Below, piece after piece: positions 10,060-23,035 of a DNA stretch of 64,000 nucleotides (positions are counted from its first letter, which is position 1; the number at the start of each line of letters is the position of its first letter). Below the pieces are notes generated by a model. The model worked only from the letters and a program-made list of their open reading frames with translations. It was not told the DNA's origin and ran no database searches. Source of the stretch: Limonium bicolor (taxonomy: Eukaryota > Streptophyta > Magnoliopsida > Caryophyllales > Plumbaginaceae); NCBI GenBank assembly GCA_023374045.1, contig CM041783.1, forward strand, positions 95,701,298 to 95,765,297, in the 5' to 3' direction. A program made the position numbers and the translations under genes.

Positions 10060-12900
10060 TGTAACACCCCACTTTTCCTAGCTCTTTTTTTTGCCTTTCA
10101 CTGTGAACAATACAGCGGAAGACTTACAACTCTAGCCGGGGTGCTACCGCCACACCCACACTCACTGTGGATGCTAAGGCTTATTACCACCACGATACCA
10201 AATTAATTAAACTCTTAAACTTTATATATATTCAAAATCTAACCACAACATGGAACCTCTTGTACTTCCAAAATTATCTTCTAAACATTAAAACCTTTAC
10301 TTACTAATACCAACTAACAACTTCTTTCAAAACTAAATATCAACTTACACTTCCTTTACTAGTTTACAAAGTGTTTAAACATACTACCACTGAACTTAAT
10401 GGAAATACTACATCCTCTTCTAGCTTCAGTATCGAGCCCCCTTTTGCTCCTCTCTCTCATGCAACTTCTTAACCTGTACCTGTGGTTAGACATGCAATCA
10501 CATAGAAAATACCACAGGGCACATGCTAGAAAACAAACGTCAGCAAAGCTGAGTAATTCTTGCCACCACATGTAAAATACATTTAGTATAAGATAACACT
10601 TTGAAATAACATAATAACACAGAAGTAATCAAACAAGTCAGGAACAATCTAACCACATTACCAAAATACAAACCGAATACCAACCAAGATAATATCACCA
10701 AACTTTAGTCCATTTTAGTCCTTCCACCAATCCTCGGGCACACCGGCCTTTCGACAAAGAGCACTAAGGCTCTTGGACCCTTCGACAATTATTTCTTCCA
10801 CCTCACCCCATGTCCTTAAGTGTGCACACCCCCTATAGATCATCAGCCTATAGAGTATATCATGATGGCTTGCCCACAATTCATTGGTAGTGGGAAAAAT
10901 CAGTGTCGGGCCTCTAAGGGCTCATAAACTTGTGTAACCAGGATCCAAAGTGAGTACCAAGTGATTAAGCAGTCCAACCACGTCCTTAACCTCAATAAAA
11001 CATCCACACAACATACCAAGAAGAATCAAAGCACATAGAAACCATTAACCATATCAAAACCAAGTTAGAACACATCATAAACACCTTGAAAATACCTTAA
11101 GAACGACCCCTTGTTTAAGGTCTTACCTCTGAATAAATGCGACCCACCTTTTAACCAGTTCAATATCTACATCTTATGAGTATTTGGTCACGATTCCAAA
11201 GCAAGAAACCTTCGAACGCCCCTTCATAATTTGAATAGAGACCAGAAAGGTCTTAAAGCACGTTTTTAGGTCTTGTCTTACCTTTAACTCATAAAAACTC
11301 AACTGGAGAACTTACCCACAAACTGGAATATTGTAGAGGGATAAGTACTAATCCGTTTTAGCTAGAAACCCATGGATGTTATTCACGAAAATCACACACC
11401 AAGCTGGCTTCAAGTTAAAGCACCAAACTCACAGAATCCGACATCAAACGTTCAAGGTTTGTTCACCTAGTTTCCCAGAACTTATCGGGGCTTATTATAC
11501 ACCAAAATCACCATTGAAGAGTCTACTTTCACACCATGAAAAGAGTTGGAGGAGATACACAGTATAATCTTCCGAATATAGAACAAACAGAAAGCGTCGC
11601 CCGAATTGACACATGAGGAAAGATTGGTGGAGCACGGGAACTGCCTAGCTCCTTCTTGCCATATCTCCTCACCAGCAGTTAGGTACGTAAAGTAGCTACA
11701 TGGAGATACCAAGAACTCCAAGAGATTCGCTTGGGAAGGCCTCCAAATCCTCTCACCTTTACACGGATTCTGCACTGGGAAGGTAATTGGCTTCTGTTTT
11801 GGTGTTCTTGGGTAGCTGGCTTGATTTACCATATAATTCGTTCTTCTATGGGTTTAATGAGGTAGGAGAAGGATTGTCTTGTGTGTTGGAAGGCTTGGTC
11901 GTGGCTCCATTCTTATAGGCAGAAGAAGAGATATCTTAAGGCAAAGGAAAGGCTTATAAGCTTGACACCTCATGAAACACCTATCTACCCATGTAGCCAT
12001 TGATTGAATAAGTAGTGTGAACACATCTAAGGGCTAAGAATAGGTAGGGAAGGTCGTGGCTGCTGTAGGAATCATCATGAGCTGAAGAGAAATCATGGCA
12101 TGTAATAAATGACATTAAATGTGGTCGGTGACCTTAAGGCATGGTTTAGCTTTGCCTTGGCCGTTTTTGGCTTGACTTGGTTTGGTAATATGTCATACTA
12201 ATGTGTAAGTGTAAATGCAAGTGAATAAAATTCAGGTTGTAACTCATCTAAGGCATCACTTATGGGTACAAAAGGAAATAAGGTTTAAGGGCAAATAAGG
12301 AACTAGTAATTGTACTTTGACTTAAAATCTAACCAATGACCTTATGACACCTCCTAATAGCTTGCTTAACCTCCCTACGTGCTTGCTAGCTTGTGTGGAT
12401 ATCATATAACCAATCATTTTGCAACACCTTGTGCTTCTCTACAGCTCGTGCTTCCCGACACCTCGTGCTTAGGTTAACTGGGTTGCCACCTCATGCTTCC
12501 TACCAACTAGGTCACCACCTCGCGGTTACCTCAACTAGGTATCCACCTCATGCTTACCAAGCTGTTTAAGGAGTTTCCTAAGGAGAAAAGTGATTATGAC
12601 GGAATAAAACTAGCTATGGGGGCATTTCCGGCTACTAGAATTTTACCGGGTCTTGTAGAATTTTCTAAGGCTTCCCATCTCTGGTTAGTAGGGTTTTCTA
12701 GGGTCCTATTAAGTTTTCAAGGCTTTCCTAAAGTTTTTAAGGTCATTTATGGAGTTTCCAAGACTTCCGGGATTTTCAGGAACTAGGGTTCCTAGGGTTC
12801 CTCGGATTTCCGGGACTTTCAAGAATTTCAGCAATTAGGGTTTCTAGCGTTTCCGGGACTTCCGGGACATTAGGGTTGCTTTCTAACTTGGGGTATTTCA
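10060..12900 (-). repeat. Family A LTR 4
   Basis: 2,841 bp, canonical ends, U5 box at 10,113-10,120. It closely matches LTR 3. No coding content. Confidence 0.92.
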
Positions 12901-13140
12901 TTCTCCCCTCCTTAAACAAAGCTTCGTCCCCGAAGCTTATGCTATCACAGAAACCACACAACATTTACCTATAACACACAAGTTCTTCTTACACCATAAA
13001 ATTACATTATCACATAAAATAATGATTCCTAATAACTTAACTTAAAACATGCTTCCAAGATTCTCAAACATATCAAAGCACATATTATCAATAAATCATC
13101 AAACCATTAATTTCTATTCCAATTTTATCTTATGCTCTCC
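12901..13140 (-). mobile_element. Family A internal region 4, 3' part
   Basis: Terminal purine tract at 12,901-12,913, then the spacer up to the internal purine tract, where element E has inserted after TCTCC (13,136-13,140). It continues at 19,065. Confidence 0.9.
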
Positions 13141-15579
13141 TGAAATACCCCTAAATTAATTTAAATTAATTTAGGGGATTTCTTTTATTAAACCTTTAAT
13201 AATACTATTAAATTTTTATTGGATTGCATATTAATTCTTCTATGGCCTTCTTCCTCTTATTCTTGGGGTTGTGCCTTTCTTTAGGGGTTTTCTTCTCTTT
13301 CCCTAATTATTCATTATTATAGTATTATGATATAATAATAATTTATAATTTCTCCTCTTGGGAAACTTATTAAACACTCCATATATATTATAATAGATTT
13401 TTGGGAAGTTGGAACATTGTTTTGAAATATACAGTCAATAGAAAAATTCTATAAACCTTAAAGCATATTAAAGCCTTGCTAGAGTTGACTTTTTAGAATG
13501 GTCAAACCAGGCCATGAAACCTATACCAATAAATAGGTTATGAAAAACCATGAAGATCGATAAAAAGAACGTCAAAAACGGATCATCCTAGCCAAAGTTA
13601 TGCTAGATTGAAGTTTTGAATCAAAATTTAAGAAGTGCCACGTGTCACTCTGTAAGGGGTCGCTCACACTTAGCCGATTTCTTCCCAGATTTTCGTAACC
13701 GAATTCCCTTGCTTAGCCCTAACTTTAGACGGCTATAACTTTTACATATCTGAATATTTTTCCATGCCGTCTTCACCACTCTCTTCTCCTACAATTCCTC
13801 TTTTCAACCATTACTCATACAAACCCTAGATCTATCTGAGTCAACCGGAAAATCGAGCCAAAGTAGCCACCTTGCGAGACTGTTTCCAGAATTCCAGAAT
13901 TTCCTTCGTTTTCAGGTAACTTGCGTCGATCATAACTTCTTCGTTACTCATCCAAATTCCATGTTCTTTAGCTCGTTTTAAAGAGCTCTAATTCCTCTAA
14001 AACTTTCGTGTTTATGCCCAAGTCCAATTCGTAACCAGTTGGGAGATATAGAGGCCTAAAGTTTCGGTCTTGCGAGCATATACCGAAACAGAGAGGTAAA
14101 CTCGTGTTTTGTGGCTTTGATTTCTTTCTGTGTGATGCGAGTTAGGATTAGTGCCTGCTATCATTGTGTAGGGCTATGTTTCTTCTTTCTAATGAGCCTA
14201 AGAACATGGCCTAATTCGATCTAGAACTTAACTTATAGATCTGCAAAGTGAGCTCCTCGAAAACATTCAAGTTCGAACTTTTCCAGATTTGCGAATTCGA
14301 AATCACTCAATTCGCACAACTCCTGTAAGTTTCCTTCAAATTCCTTCTACCATGCTAAACTATGTTACATTATCGGTCAAAAACACGTTTCAATTGTATC
14401 AATTACGCAATAGATTGAGTGAATTTGTAAGAATTGAATTCGGAAACCGTTTAGAACCCTAACATTCGAACTGAACTCGAATTCCATCGTATAGTGCATT
14501 ATAATTGGGGAAATTGGTATCATTAGAACCGTAATTGAATTTAGAAACCATAGAAACAATAATCACTCAATTTGGTTCTGTAGATTGGGAGATATCGTCG
14601 ATTTAGTACTCGACTTCGATTTTGAATTCGATGAAGAACTGGGGCTTCAGCATCCGTCCGATCTGGACTTAAGGAAATGGACGGCCAAGATTAGATCTGG
14701 TGGTTATAAGTTGTTTAAGTTCTATAAAAAAACTAGTAAATAGTCTTAACTTGTTGGGTTAATTTAAATATCTTCTATTTGACTTGAAATTTTAACCATG
14801 GATTCCTTATTTTATGTAGTTTATTTTGATGTAAATTATTATGGTTTTGGAGTTTTTAAACGTAATTTATGATTTTTACAAGTTACGGGTTTTCTGGAAT
14901 TATTTGGCTAAATTAAAAAGATATTTTTATGAAATAAAAATTTTATAATATGTCTAAAATGTTATAGTCACTGTATATTAAATTTGGGAATTTTTGGGCA
15001 ATGGTAAAGGGTTTTAAAAATTGTGTTTATGAGTTTTTCATAAGAATAACCTATAATGTAAGGTTTTTAATGTAATCAAAAATTAAAGTATGGTTTGTTA
15101 ATTAACTTTTAAGCTGGGGAAAATAAAGGGACCTAAATTAACATTTTATAACAGTAAGTTTATAAATGTTTTTGTATTAGCTTTTAAGAGAAATGAAATT
15201 ATTTACCTATATGTATTTTTACTCACTTAAGTAGGAACTTATATAAATTAAGGAATTCAATTATCCTACATTTTATTTACTATATTATATGGGAGTTAAC
15301 ATTTTAAATAAACTAAGGAACAAATATATATTTATATTATTTTTACGCATTTATAAAAGGGAATTAAGAAGTAACTTATAGAGAATCAAGGAATTTAACT
15401 AAACTACATTTTATTTATTATATATAATATGGAAGCTAATATGTTTAACTAAAACTAAGGGAAATACTTTATGTTATAAACCACAAATCAGTTTTGGATA
15501 TGTCTAAAAGATATTAGATATAATTAAATACAATAGAATTTCTTAAAGAGTGTTCTGGATAAATCTTAATATATGTAGG

Positions 15580-15587
<8 letters not shown>

Positions 15588-15610
<23 letters not shown>

Positions 15611-15668
15611 ATATAATACAATAAAAATAGATGAAGGAAATAACATTTCTTGTGAGAAATAAATGGAA

Positions 15669-15712
<44 letters not shown>
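15588..15712. repeat. Two (TA)n microsatellites in element E
   Basis: Alternating TA runs at about 15,588-15,616 and 15,671-15,710, separated by about 55 bases of AT-rich sequence. Confidence 0.9.
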
Positions 15713-17624
15713 AATAATAAATAAAGAATAAAATACCTTATAGAAAATATAATGTGAAGGAATTAATGAGTTAAACTAAACCTCTACATAATACTAATAA
15801 TAGAGTACTATATGAGGTGGTATTATTTTATGGTTATGAACTGAGTTTTTAGTTACCTTTGAATTTCTAGGATTTAGATTAACAGTATTAAAATACATGT
15901 ATATATTTAGTCAGTGACTACAATGTAAATCTATAATTGGGTTAAGAAATTAATAAGTTGAAGTTTAGGAATATTTGTAATTAGTTTACATAAAGTGTCA
16001 CAAATAGATCTTATTATATAATTAATAATAAAATGAATGAAATACTTTTACATTTAATGTTCATATTATATAAACAATAATAAAATAAATGAGTTACTTT
16101 TACATCTAAATGTGAAGAGGATAAATAAGTCTAGATTTAATTATTTCTTAATATTTATAGTATTGAGTAATAACTTAATATTTTAAGATAAAATCATTAA
16201 AAGGGATTATGATATAAAACTACATTAAACTATGATTAGGGGTTTAATCTAAATAATAATCCTTAAGTTTCTTACAACTAGTTAAGCCATATAAATACAT
16301 TAACACCAATATTCAGGATGTGAGTTTATAGTTAAGTAATGTATTTAGTAGTTAGATTTACTAAAAGGTTTATAAATAGAAATTAGATACTTAAAATCTT
16401 TAAACCTTTAATTAGATGAAACTGGGTTACGTAAGAGATTATATTGATTTACCTTTTTAACACTGGGAATATTAGTGCGTCATTTGAATATAGGGTATGG
16501 GGATTTTCAGAATGGGTTGTCTTATTACATAATTAACAATTTCACTTATGAATCAGAATTTAGTTCTTAGATAGACTTTACCTTATGTCGGGATATAATG
16601 TCCATCCTAAGATACAATAAAGGAAATTAATTTATTAAGTTATTCCTTTGAAACCTTGGTCTTGTAAGTAATATAAAATGTATTTAAGACATGGGTTTAT
16701 TTAAATTTAGTACAAAAGGATTATACGTACTCTATGGAGAGAATGTGTGTAAAAATTAAATACTTGGGAAATTAAAATGTAAGTAAGGATACATAAAAAG
16801 GGTTATCTTAAAACACCTTATTATATAGGTAATAATTAAGCGAATAATATACTTTGTGGATACTAAGTAAAAGAGTTGGAAGGGTTTGAGTTAATTAAAA
16901 TATAGTTGTCTCAGGATGAAGAGTAGTTGAACATCTTAAGACAAGGTAATTAAATGGTTATAATATTAAGTCATTCTAAAGTAAAGATAAAGTAATTGAG
17001 TCTAGTGGTTGTCTCTAAATTCTAAGATCAATGAGGTTGTAATGAAATGCATCTACGACACTATAATTCCAATATACAGGTTGTAGGTCTTAATTAAGTT
17101 AAGGGGAAAATTTAATCACAATGGATTATCTAGTAAATATTGATAAAATACCTAATCATTACCTTATGGAATAATAGTATAGTATTCTAGGATAAATCCA
17201 TCATAGGTTACAATATGATGACTGTCCTAAAGTAAGAATAAAGGTATTGAACTTAAGAGTTATTATTGAGATTCTAAGATTAATTGAGTAATGTAAAATA
17301 CACTAAGATATAAAGGTCTTAATGTGGGAATTACGGTTAAGTATTAGTAAAGTGGATAAGAGTGGAAAAATTAGCTAGTGTTAGAAGAATACATTCCTTC
17401 ATCTTACAACCTTGGGCTATACAACATTCTAAAACAAGTCAAAGGCTATACTTAACAATTAAGCGAAGGGCTTACAAGATGATCGAGGTTTGGAAATGAG
17501 AGTGAAGAATCTATTTAAGTTTAACTTAGGGTATGAGTTATTGATGATAGATTATCTTTAATATTCTTCAGAGTACTGTTGATTATTTACGCAAGTTGTC
17601 TAGAGTTGCTACAGCGTTATCCAG

Positions 17625-17730
17625 GTACGATTTCTCGTACTCAGATACTTTTGGTGACAAATTTTATGGAATGTTTTGTACGATTTCTCGTACTCAGCTT
17701 GTTGTGTTATGGACTTTATGGAATGTTTTG
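17625..17730 (+). repeat. Direct repeat with small hairpins in element E
   Basis: GTACGA, TTTC, TCGTAC, an inverted repeat, occurs at 17,625-17,640 and again at 17,678-17,693, each followed by TCAG. The phrase TTTATGGAATGTTTTG also occurs twice, ending near 17,678 and 17,730. Confidence 0.8.
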
Positions 17731-17870
17731 GAACACCAACTGATCTTGAATGGGTTTCAGAATGAGACTGTTGTGTGACTAACTGAGCTTGATGTGACTA
17801 ACTGAGCCTGTATGTGAAACTTCCTTGGTTATTGGTTCCTCCTATCTAGTTGTTTCACTAGATATTAACT

Positions 17871-17951
17871 GCCTAGGGTTTACGCTTCTGCACTCTGTAG
17901 GACTGAGTGTTTTGGTATTGCTCTGGTGCAGTTAATGATCTGGTGGGGTAA
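17871..17951 (+). repeat. Conserved GCACTCTGTA block, copy 1 in E
   Basis: Block of about 70 bases with TTTACGC, CTGCACTCTGTA, GACTGAGTGTTTTGGTATTG and a following GTGCAGTTAATGATC. A second copy lies 208 bases on, and relatives lie in the internal regions of B (34,741-34,814) and C (51,309-51,390). Function unknown. Confidence 0.8.
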
Positions 17952-18078
17952 CTAGGAATATAGGAAAGTATCTGGTATTGGTAAATTCTTCCTTTGGACT
18001 ATGGGTATTGTTTCATCCATGAGTCGAGTTTGATCAGCCTAATTGGGAATGGATTCTTTCTATTGGGTATTAATTGTT

Positions 18079-18150
18079 GAGGGTTTACGCCTCTGCACTC
18101 TGTAGGACTGAATGTTTTGGTATTGCTCTTGTGCAGTTAATAATCTAATG
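18079..18150 (+). repeat. Conserved GCACTCTGTA block, copy 2 in E
   Basis: Second copy of the block at 17,871-17,951, with a few substitutions (AATGTTTTGG for AGTGTTTTGG). Confidence 0.8.
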
Positions 18151-18244
18151 GGAATATGGGAAATGTTAATCTTGGTACTGAGTATGGATTATTTATACTA
18201 AGTGGTGCACACACTTTTCACCGATGACTGAGAACGGTCGGTGG

Positions 18245-18362
18245 CAGCGGAGGTCTGCTATACCTCGCCCTTTGTGGCAACTGACAGCGGAGGTCTGTTT
18301 ACCTCGCCCTTTATGGCAACTGACAGCGGAGGTCTGTTTACCTCGCCCTTGTGGCAACTGAC
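18245..18362 (+). repeat. Three ~39-bp repeats, each with a hairpin, in E
   Basis: Units start at 18,245, 18,284 and 18,324. Each reads CAGCGGAGGTCTG and so on to TGGCAACTGA. Within each unit GAGGT and ACCTC (after CTGTTT) can pair; the first unit has two extra bases in the loop. Confidence 0.85.
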
Positions 18363-19110
18363 TGGCGGTGGGGGCCATCTCTCCCAATTGGTTTATTCCA
18401 CTCTTGAGTATATTCTGTCTATGGGAATCATCTTCTGAAATGGTGGAGACATAAACTGTCTACCACGGGTTATGGATATTCATGTCACTCCTAGTCCTTT
18501 GTGGCTACTTAAGTCTTTCTCTTCTTAACCAGAATTGGTTCTAATATCAACAATGGGTGCTTACTAACTATGTGGTGTGACTACTTAAGTGGATGATTTG
18601 GTTTGGAAGTTCTTTATCTTTGTCTTGTTTTCCTTTCTCTTTAGCTTGATTGTTTTGAGGTGCTTTATCTCTGTTTTACTTTTAAGAGTTTGTTTTCATG
18701 TTACTGTTTATTTTGAAGAGTTATGTTTTATAAGTTTGTTTTTGGAGAATTGTACCAGTTCCATTCCAGGGAACTGACCCACCCCACTCTGGGTGGGCTG
18801 TTTGGTTTCATCTTGCAGGTACGAATTGATTTACAGGTGGCCACGAAGAGAATGAGTGTTTGGGATGGGACTAGGTTCTATGGAGAGTGAATGTGTTTTG
18901 GAATTGTTAGGTCTATGTTAAGTTTTTTCGAAGTTCAGACCGTAACTTAGTTAATTGTAATGGTTGTAATTGGTGAGGTTGGTACCGGGTGTTTGGAGCC
19001 CGATGGTCTGTAATCGCCTTAGAGTTTTATTTCCGCTGTATTTATGGTTAATAGGGGCGTTACATCTCCCCTCCTTAAAAAAACTTTCTCCTGAAACTTG
19101 ATAACCAACC

Positions 19111-20064
19111 TCAACCGAAGTGACTTCCTGGATCCCGTGATGATTCCAAAGTACCTTTACCATTTCCAGTGTCTTTCCTCTGGTTATGGGTCCATGACGC
19201 TTCCGCTGCGCCACTCTGATTTGCATTTCCACCGTTCTCATCTCCATTCTTCTTTCTTTTCCTGTATTCATAGGCTCTATGGCCTAAGATACCACAACTA
19301 TAACATCTTACTTGCCTCCCTTCACAGTCTTCCCCCGGATGATTTCTTTCACACTGCTTACAGAAATGATGCTTGGCCCTTTTATCCCCAAGCATTTTAC
19401 TTCCTGTTTGGTTTCCATTGTACTTCGTCCTCTTTTCTAAATCTCCTCCCTCGCTTGACTCAAATTTCCTCTTCTGGCCCGTCTGTGCTTCCTTCCTTCT
19501 TTGTTGTATACGATAGAGATTTGCTGCCCTACTGTACGCCTCTTGTAAAGAAGCCACTGAAACAACACTTAATGCCTCTTGTAAACTCCAGTTTAAGCCT
19601 CCAATGAAACGTTGAACCTTGGCAGCCTCATCTGGCACCATGTATGATGCAAACCTTGCTAGTTCAATGTATTTTGAATGGTAAGTCTTCACATCATCTT
19701 GTAGTTGCTTCAGCTTAGTAAACTCGTGGTATTTCTGCATGCGAACATGCTCCGGATATAATCTTCTTCTCATGGCAGCCTTGAGAACTCCCCATCCAAA
19801 GTCAGGTTCTCCTTGTAAATTTTCTTGTTCTACAGTCCACCACAGGTCAGCCTCACCCTTGAAATAATAAACAACTCCACTCACCCGCTTCTCTTCAGGA
19901 CAATCAGTGATGTCGAATATCTTGTCAAACTCTATAATCCAGACCTCCAGAATTACAGAGTCTTCCACACCGGAAAAGGTACTTTGTTTCATCGCGGCAA
20001 TCCTTCTGGAGAAGTCCTTGGGAATCTCTGCTCTTTCCACTTGATTTTCTAAAATCTTACCTAT
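19111..20064 (-). pseudogene. gag (family A copy 4), start codon lost
   Basis: 954 nt, exactly the length of the intact copy, and open throughout, but the initiator codon at 20,064-20,062 is ATA instead of ATG. The next in-frame ATG is well inside, so Gag would be truncated. The first zinc knuckle (CX2CX3HX4C) is intact. In the second the final Cys is Tyr, so zinc binding is likely lost. Changes here are mainly substitutions, as expected of an older copy. Confidence 0.85.
19182..19220 (-). other. Initiator tRNA-Met 5'-part-like segment inside gag (copy 4)
   Basis: Identical over 39 bases to the other three copies, even though this gag copy has accumulated many substitutions elsewhere. Confidence 0.85.
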
Positions 20065-20251
20065 GCTAAGGGCAAGATCCCTTAGGGTTTCAAGCTGGAC
20101 CCTATCGGCCTCCCTTCCTGGATGTTCACCATTCTACACACATTTATTCATTAGTCACAAAATCATAAACAATCAAACATTCATACACAAGCATTCACAC
20201 ACAAATATTCAGACAATGATCACCTATCATTTCTCCGATCTATAACCTATT

Positions 20252-20263
20252 GCTCTGATACCA
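20252..20263 (-). promoter_or_regulatory. Primer binding site, tRNA-iMet (A copy 4)
   Basis: TGGTATCAGAGC on the element strand with TTG spacer to the LTR end at 20,267. Confidence 0.92.
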
Positions 20264-20266
20264 CAA

Positions 20267-23035
20267 TGTAACACCCCACTTTTCCTAGCTCTTTTTTTTC
20301 CTTTCATTGTGAACAATACAGCGGAGGACTTACAACTCTAGCCGGGCTGCTACCGCCACACCCACACTCACTGTAGATGCTAAGGCTTATTACCACCACT
20401 ATACCAAATTAATTAAACTCTTAAACTTTATATATATTCAAAATCTAACCACAACATGGAACCTCTTGTACTACCAAAATTATCAACTTACACTTCCTTT
20501 ACTAGTTTACAAAGTGTTTAAACATACTACAACTGAACTTAATGGAAATACTACATCCTCTTCTAGCTTCAGTCTCTATCCCCCTTTAGCTCCTCTCTCT
20601 CATGCAACTTCTTAACTAGTACATGTGGTCAGTCATGCAATCACAGAGAAAAGACCACAGGGCACATGCTATAAAACAAACGTCAGCAAAGCTGAGTAAT
20701 TCTTGCCACCACATGTAAAATACATTTTGTATAAGAAAACACTTTGAAATAACATAATAATACAGAAGTAATCAAAAAATTCAGGAACCATCTAACCACT
20801 TTACCAAAATACAAACAAAATACCAACCAAGATAATACCACCAAACTTAAGTCCATTTTAGTCCTTCCACCAATCCTCGGGCACACCGGTCTTTCGACAA
20901 AGAGCACTAAGGCTCTTGGCCCCTTGGACAATTATTTCTTCTACCTCACCCCATGTCCTTAAGTGTGCACACCCCCTATAGATCATCAGCCTATAGAGTA
21001 GATCATGATGACTTGCCCATAATTCATTGGTAGTGGAAAAAATCAGTGTTTGTCCTCCAAGGGCTCATAAACTTGTGTAACCAGATTCCAAAGTGAGTAC
21101 CAAGTGATTAAGCAGTCCAACCACGTCCTTAAACTTAATAAAACATCCACACAACATACCAAGAAGAATCAAACCACATAGCAACCATTAACCATATCAA
21201 AACCAAGTTAGAACACATCATAAACACCTTGAAAATACCTTAAGAACAACCCCTTGTTTAAGGTCTTACCTCTGTATAAATTCGACCCACCTTTTAACCA
21301 GTTCAATATAAACATCTTATGAGTATTTGGTCATGAAATCAAAGCAAGAAACCTTCGAACGCCCCTTCATAATTTGAATAGAGACCAGAAAGGTCTTAAA
21401 GCACGTTTTTAGGTCTTGTCTTACCTTTAACTCATAAAACCTCAACTGGAGAACTTACCCCCAAACTGGAATATTGTAGAGGGATAAGTACTCATCCGTT
21501 TTAGCTAAAAACCCATGGATGTAATTCACGAAAATCACACACCAAGCTGGCTTCAAGTTAAAGCACCAAATTCACAGAATCCGACATCAAAAGTTCAAGG
21601 TTTGTTCACCAAGTTTCCCAGACCTTCTTGGGTCTTATTATACATCAAAATCACCATTGAAGAGCCTACTTTCACACCATGAAAATAGTTAGAAGAGATA
21701 TGGAGTAAAAGCTTCCAAAATAGAACAAACAGAAAGCGTCGCCAGAATTGACACATGAGGAAAGATTGGTGGAGCACGGGAACTACCTGGCTCCTTCTTG
21801 CCATCTCTCTTAACCAGAAGTTAGGTACTTAAAGTAGCTACGTGGGGATACCAATAACTCCAAGAGATTCGCTTGGGAAGGCCTCCAAATCCTTTCACCT
21901 TTACACGGATTCTGCACTGGGAAGGTAATTGGCTTCTGTTTTGGTGTTCTTGGGTGGTTGGCTTGATTTACCTTATAATTCGTGCTTCTACGGGTTTAAT
22001 GAGGTAGGATAAGGATTGTGTTGTGTGTTGGAAGGCTTGGTCGTGGCTCCTTTCTTATAGGCAAAAGAAGAGATGTCTTAAGGCAAAGGAAAGGCTTATA
22101 AGCTTGACACCTCATGAAACACCTATCTACCCTTGTAACCATTGATTGAATAAGTAGTGTGAACACATCTAAGGGCTAAGAATAGGTAGGGAAGGTCGTG
22201 GCTGCTGTAGGAATCATCATGAGCTGAAGAGAAATCATGGCATGTAATAAATGATATTAAATGTGGCCGGTGACCTTAAGGCATGGTTTGGCTTTGCCTT
22301 GGCCGTTTTTGGCTTGTCTTGGTTTGGTAATATGTCATACTAATGTGTAAGTGTAAATGTAAGTGAATAAACTTCAGGTTGTAACTCATCTAAGGCATCA
22401 CTTGTGGGTACAAAAGGAAATAAGGTGTTTTAAGACTAAATAAGGAACAAGTAATTGTACTTTGACTTAAAATCTAACCAATGACCTTATGGCACCTCCT
22501 AATAGCTTGCTTAACCTCCCTACTTGCTTGCTAGCTTGTATGGATATCATATAACCAATCATTTTACGACACCTCGTGCTTCTCGACACCTCGTGCTTCC
22601 GATACCTCATGCTTAGGTTAACTAGGTTGCCACCTCATGCTTCCTACCAACTAGGTCGCCACCTCGTGCTTACCTCAACTAGGTCTCCACCTCATGCTTA
22701 CCAAGCTGTTTTAGGAGTTTCCTAAGGAGAAAAGTGATTATGACGGAGTAAAACTAGCTATGGGGGCATTTCCGGCTACTAGAATTTTACCGGGTCTTGT
22801 AGAATTTTCTAAGGCTTCCCATCTCTGGTTAGTAGGGTTTCCTAGGGTCTTATTAAGTTTTCAAGGCTTTCCTAAAGTTTTTAAGGTCATTTATGGAGTT
22901 TCCAAGACTTCCGGGATTTTCAGGAACTTGGGTTCCTCGGATTTCCGGGACTTTCGGGAATTTCAGCAATTAGGGTTTCTAGCGTTTCCGGGACTTCCGG
23001 GACATTAGGGTTGCTTTCTAACTTGGGTTATTTCA
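20267..23035 (-). repeat. Family A LTR 5 (5' LTR of the array)
   Basis: 2,769 bp, the most diverged LTR of the array; the segment equivalent to 1,780-1,840 of LTR 2 is partly deleted near 20,480. The U5 box is CAGCGGAG at 20,319-20,326, one change from the others. No purine tract or gag follows its outer end at 23,035, which marks the element-sense 5' boundary of the array. The matching target duplication lies outside the window. Confidence 0.9.

Larger units (their letters stand above)
13141..19064 (+). mobile_element. Solo LTR of a large LTR retroelement (family E)
   Basis: 5,924 bp beginning TGAAATACCCC and ending GGCGTTACA, flanked by the 5-bp duplication TCTCC at 13,136-13,140 and 19,065-19,069; removing it restores the sequence seen in the other A copies. 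No primer site, purine tract or second LTR is present, so it reads as a solo LTR of unusual size. It is AT-rich from about 14,700 to 17,500 with no gene I can support. Near the 3' end it has inverted-repeat arrays, two copies of a block also found inside elements B and C, CTTGCAGGTAC near 18,814, and a U5 box TTCCGCTG at 19,031-19,038. Confidence 0.88.
19065..20266 (-). mobile_element. Family A internal region 4, 5' part
   Basis: It resumes with TCTCCCCTCCTT, the rest of the internal purine tract, then gag (20,064-19,111) and the primer site (20,252-20,263). It carries more substitutions against copies 1-3 than those do among themselves, so it is the most diverged unit of the array. Confidence 0.9.
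1..23035 (-). mobile_element. Tandem array of gag-only LTR retroelements sharing LTRs (family A)
   Basis: Reading the minus strand from 23,035, the order is LTR, internal, LTR, internal, LTR, internal, LTR, internal, and then a last LTR cut by the window edge. LTRs end at 139, 4,368, 8,621, 12,900 and 23,035 in plus coordinates and begin at 1,568, 5,798, 10,060 and 20,267. On the element strand each LTR opens TGAAATACCCC and closes GTTACA. Each is followed by a tRNA-iMet primer site and preceded by a polypurine tract AAGGAGGGGAGAA. One gag frame per internal region is the only coding content; protease, reverse transcriptase, RNase H and integrase are absent. Period is about 4.2-4.3 kb (10.1 kb for the copy split by element E). 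Gag and primer type point to Ty3/Gypsy; the lineage within it is not resolved. Unequal recombination between LTRs is the likely origin (inference). Confidence 0.93.
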
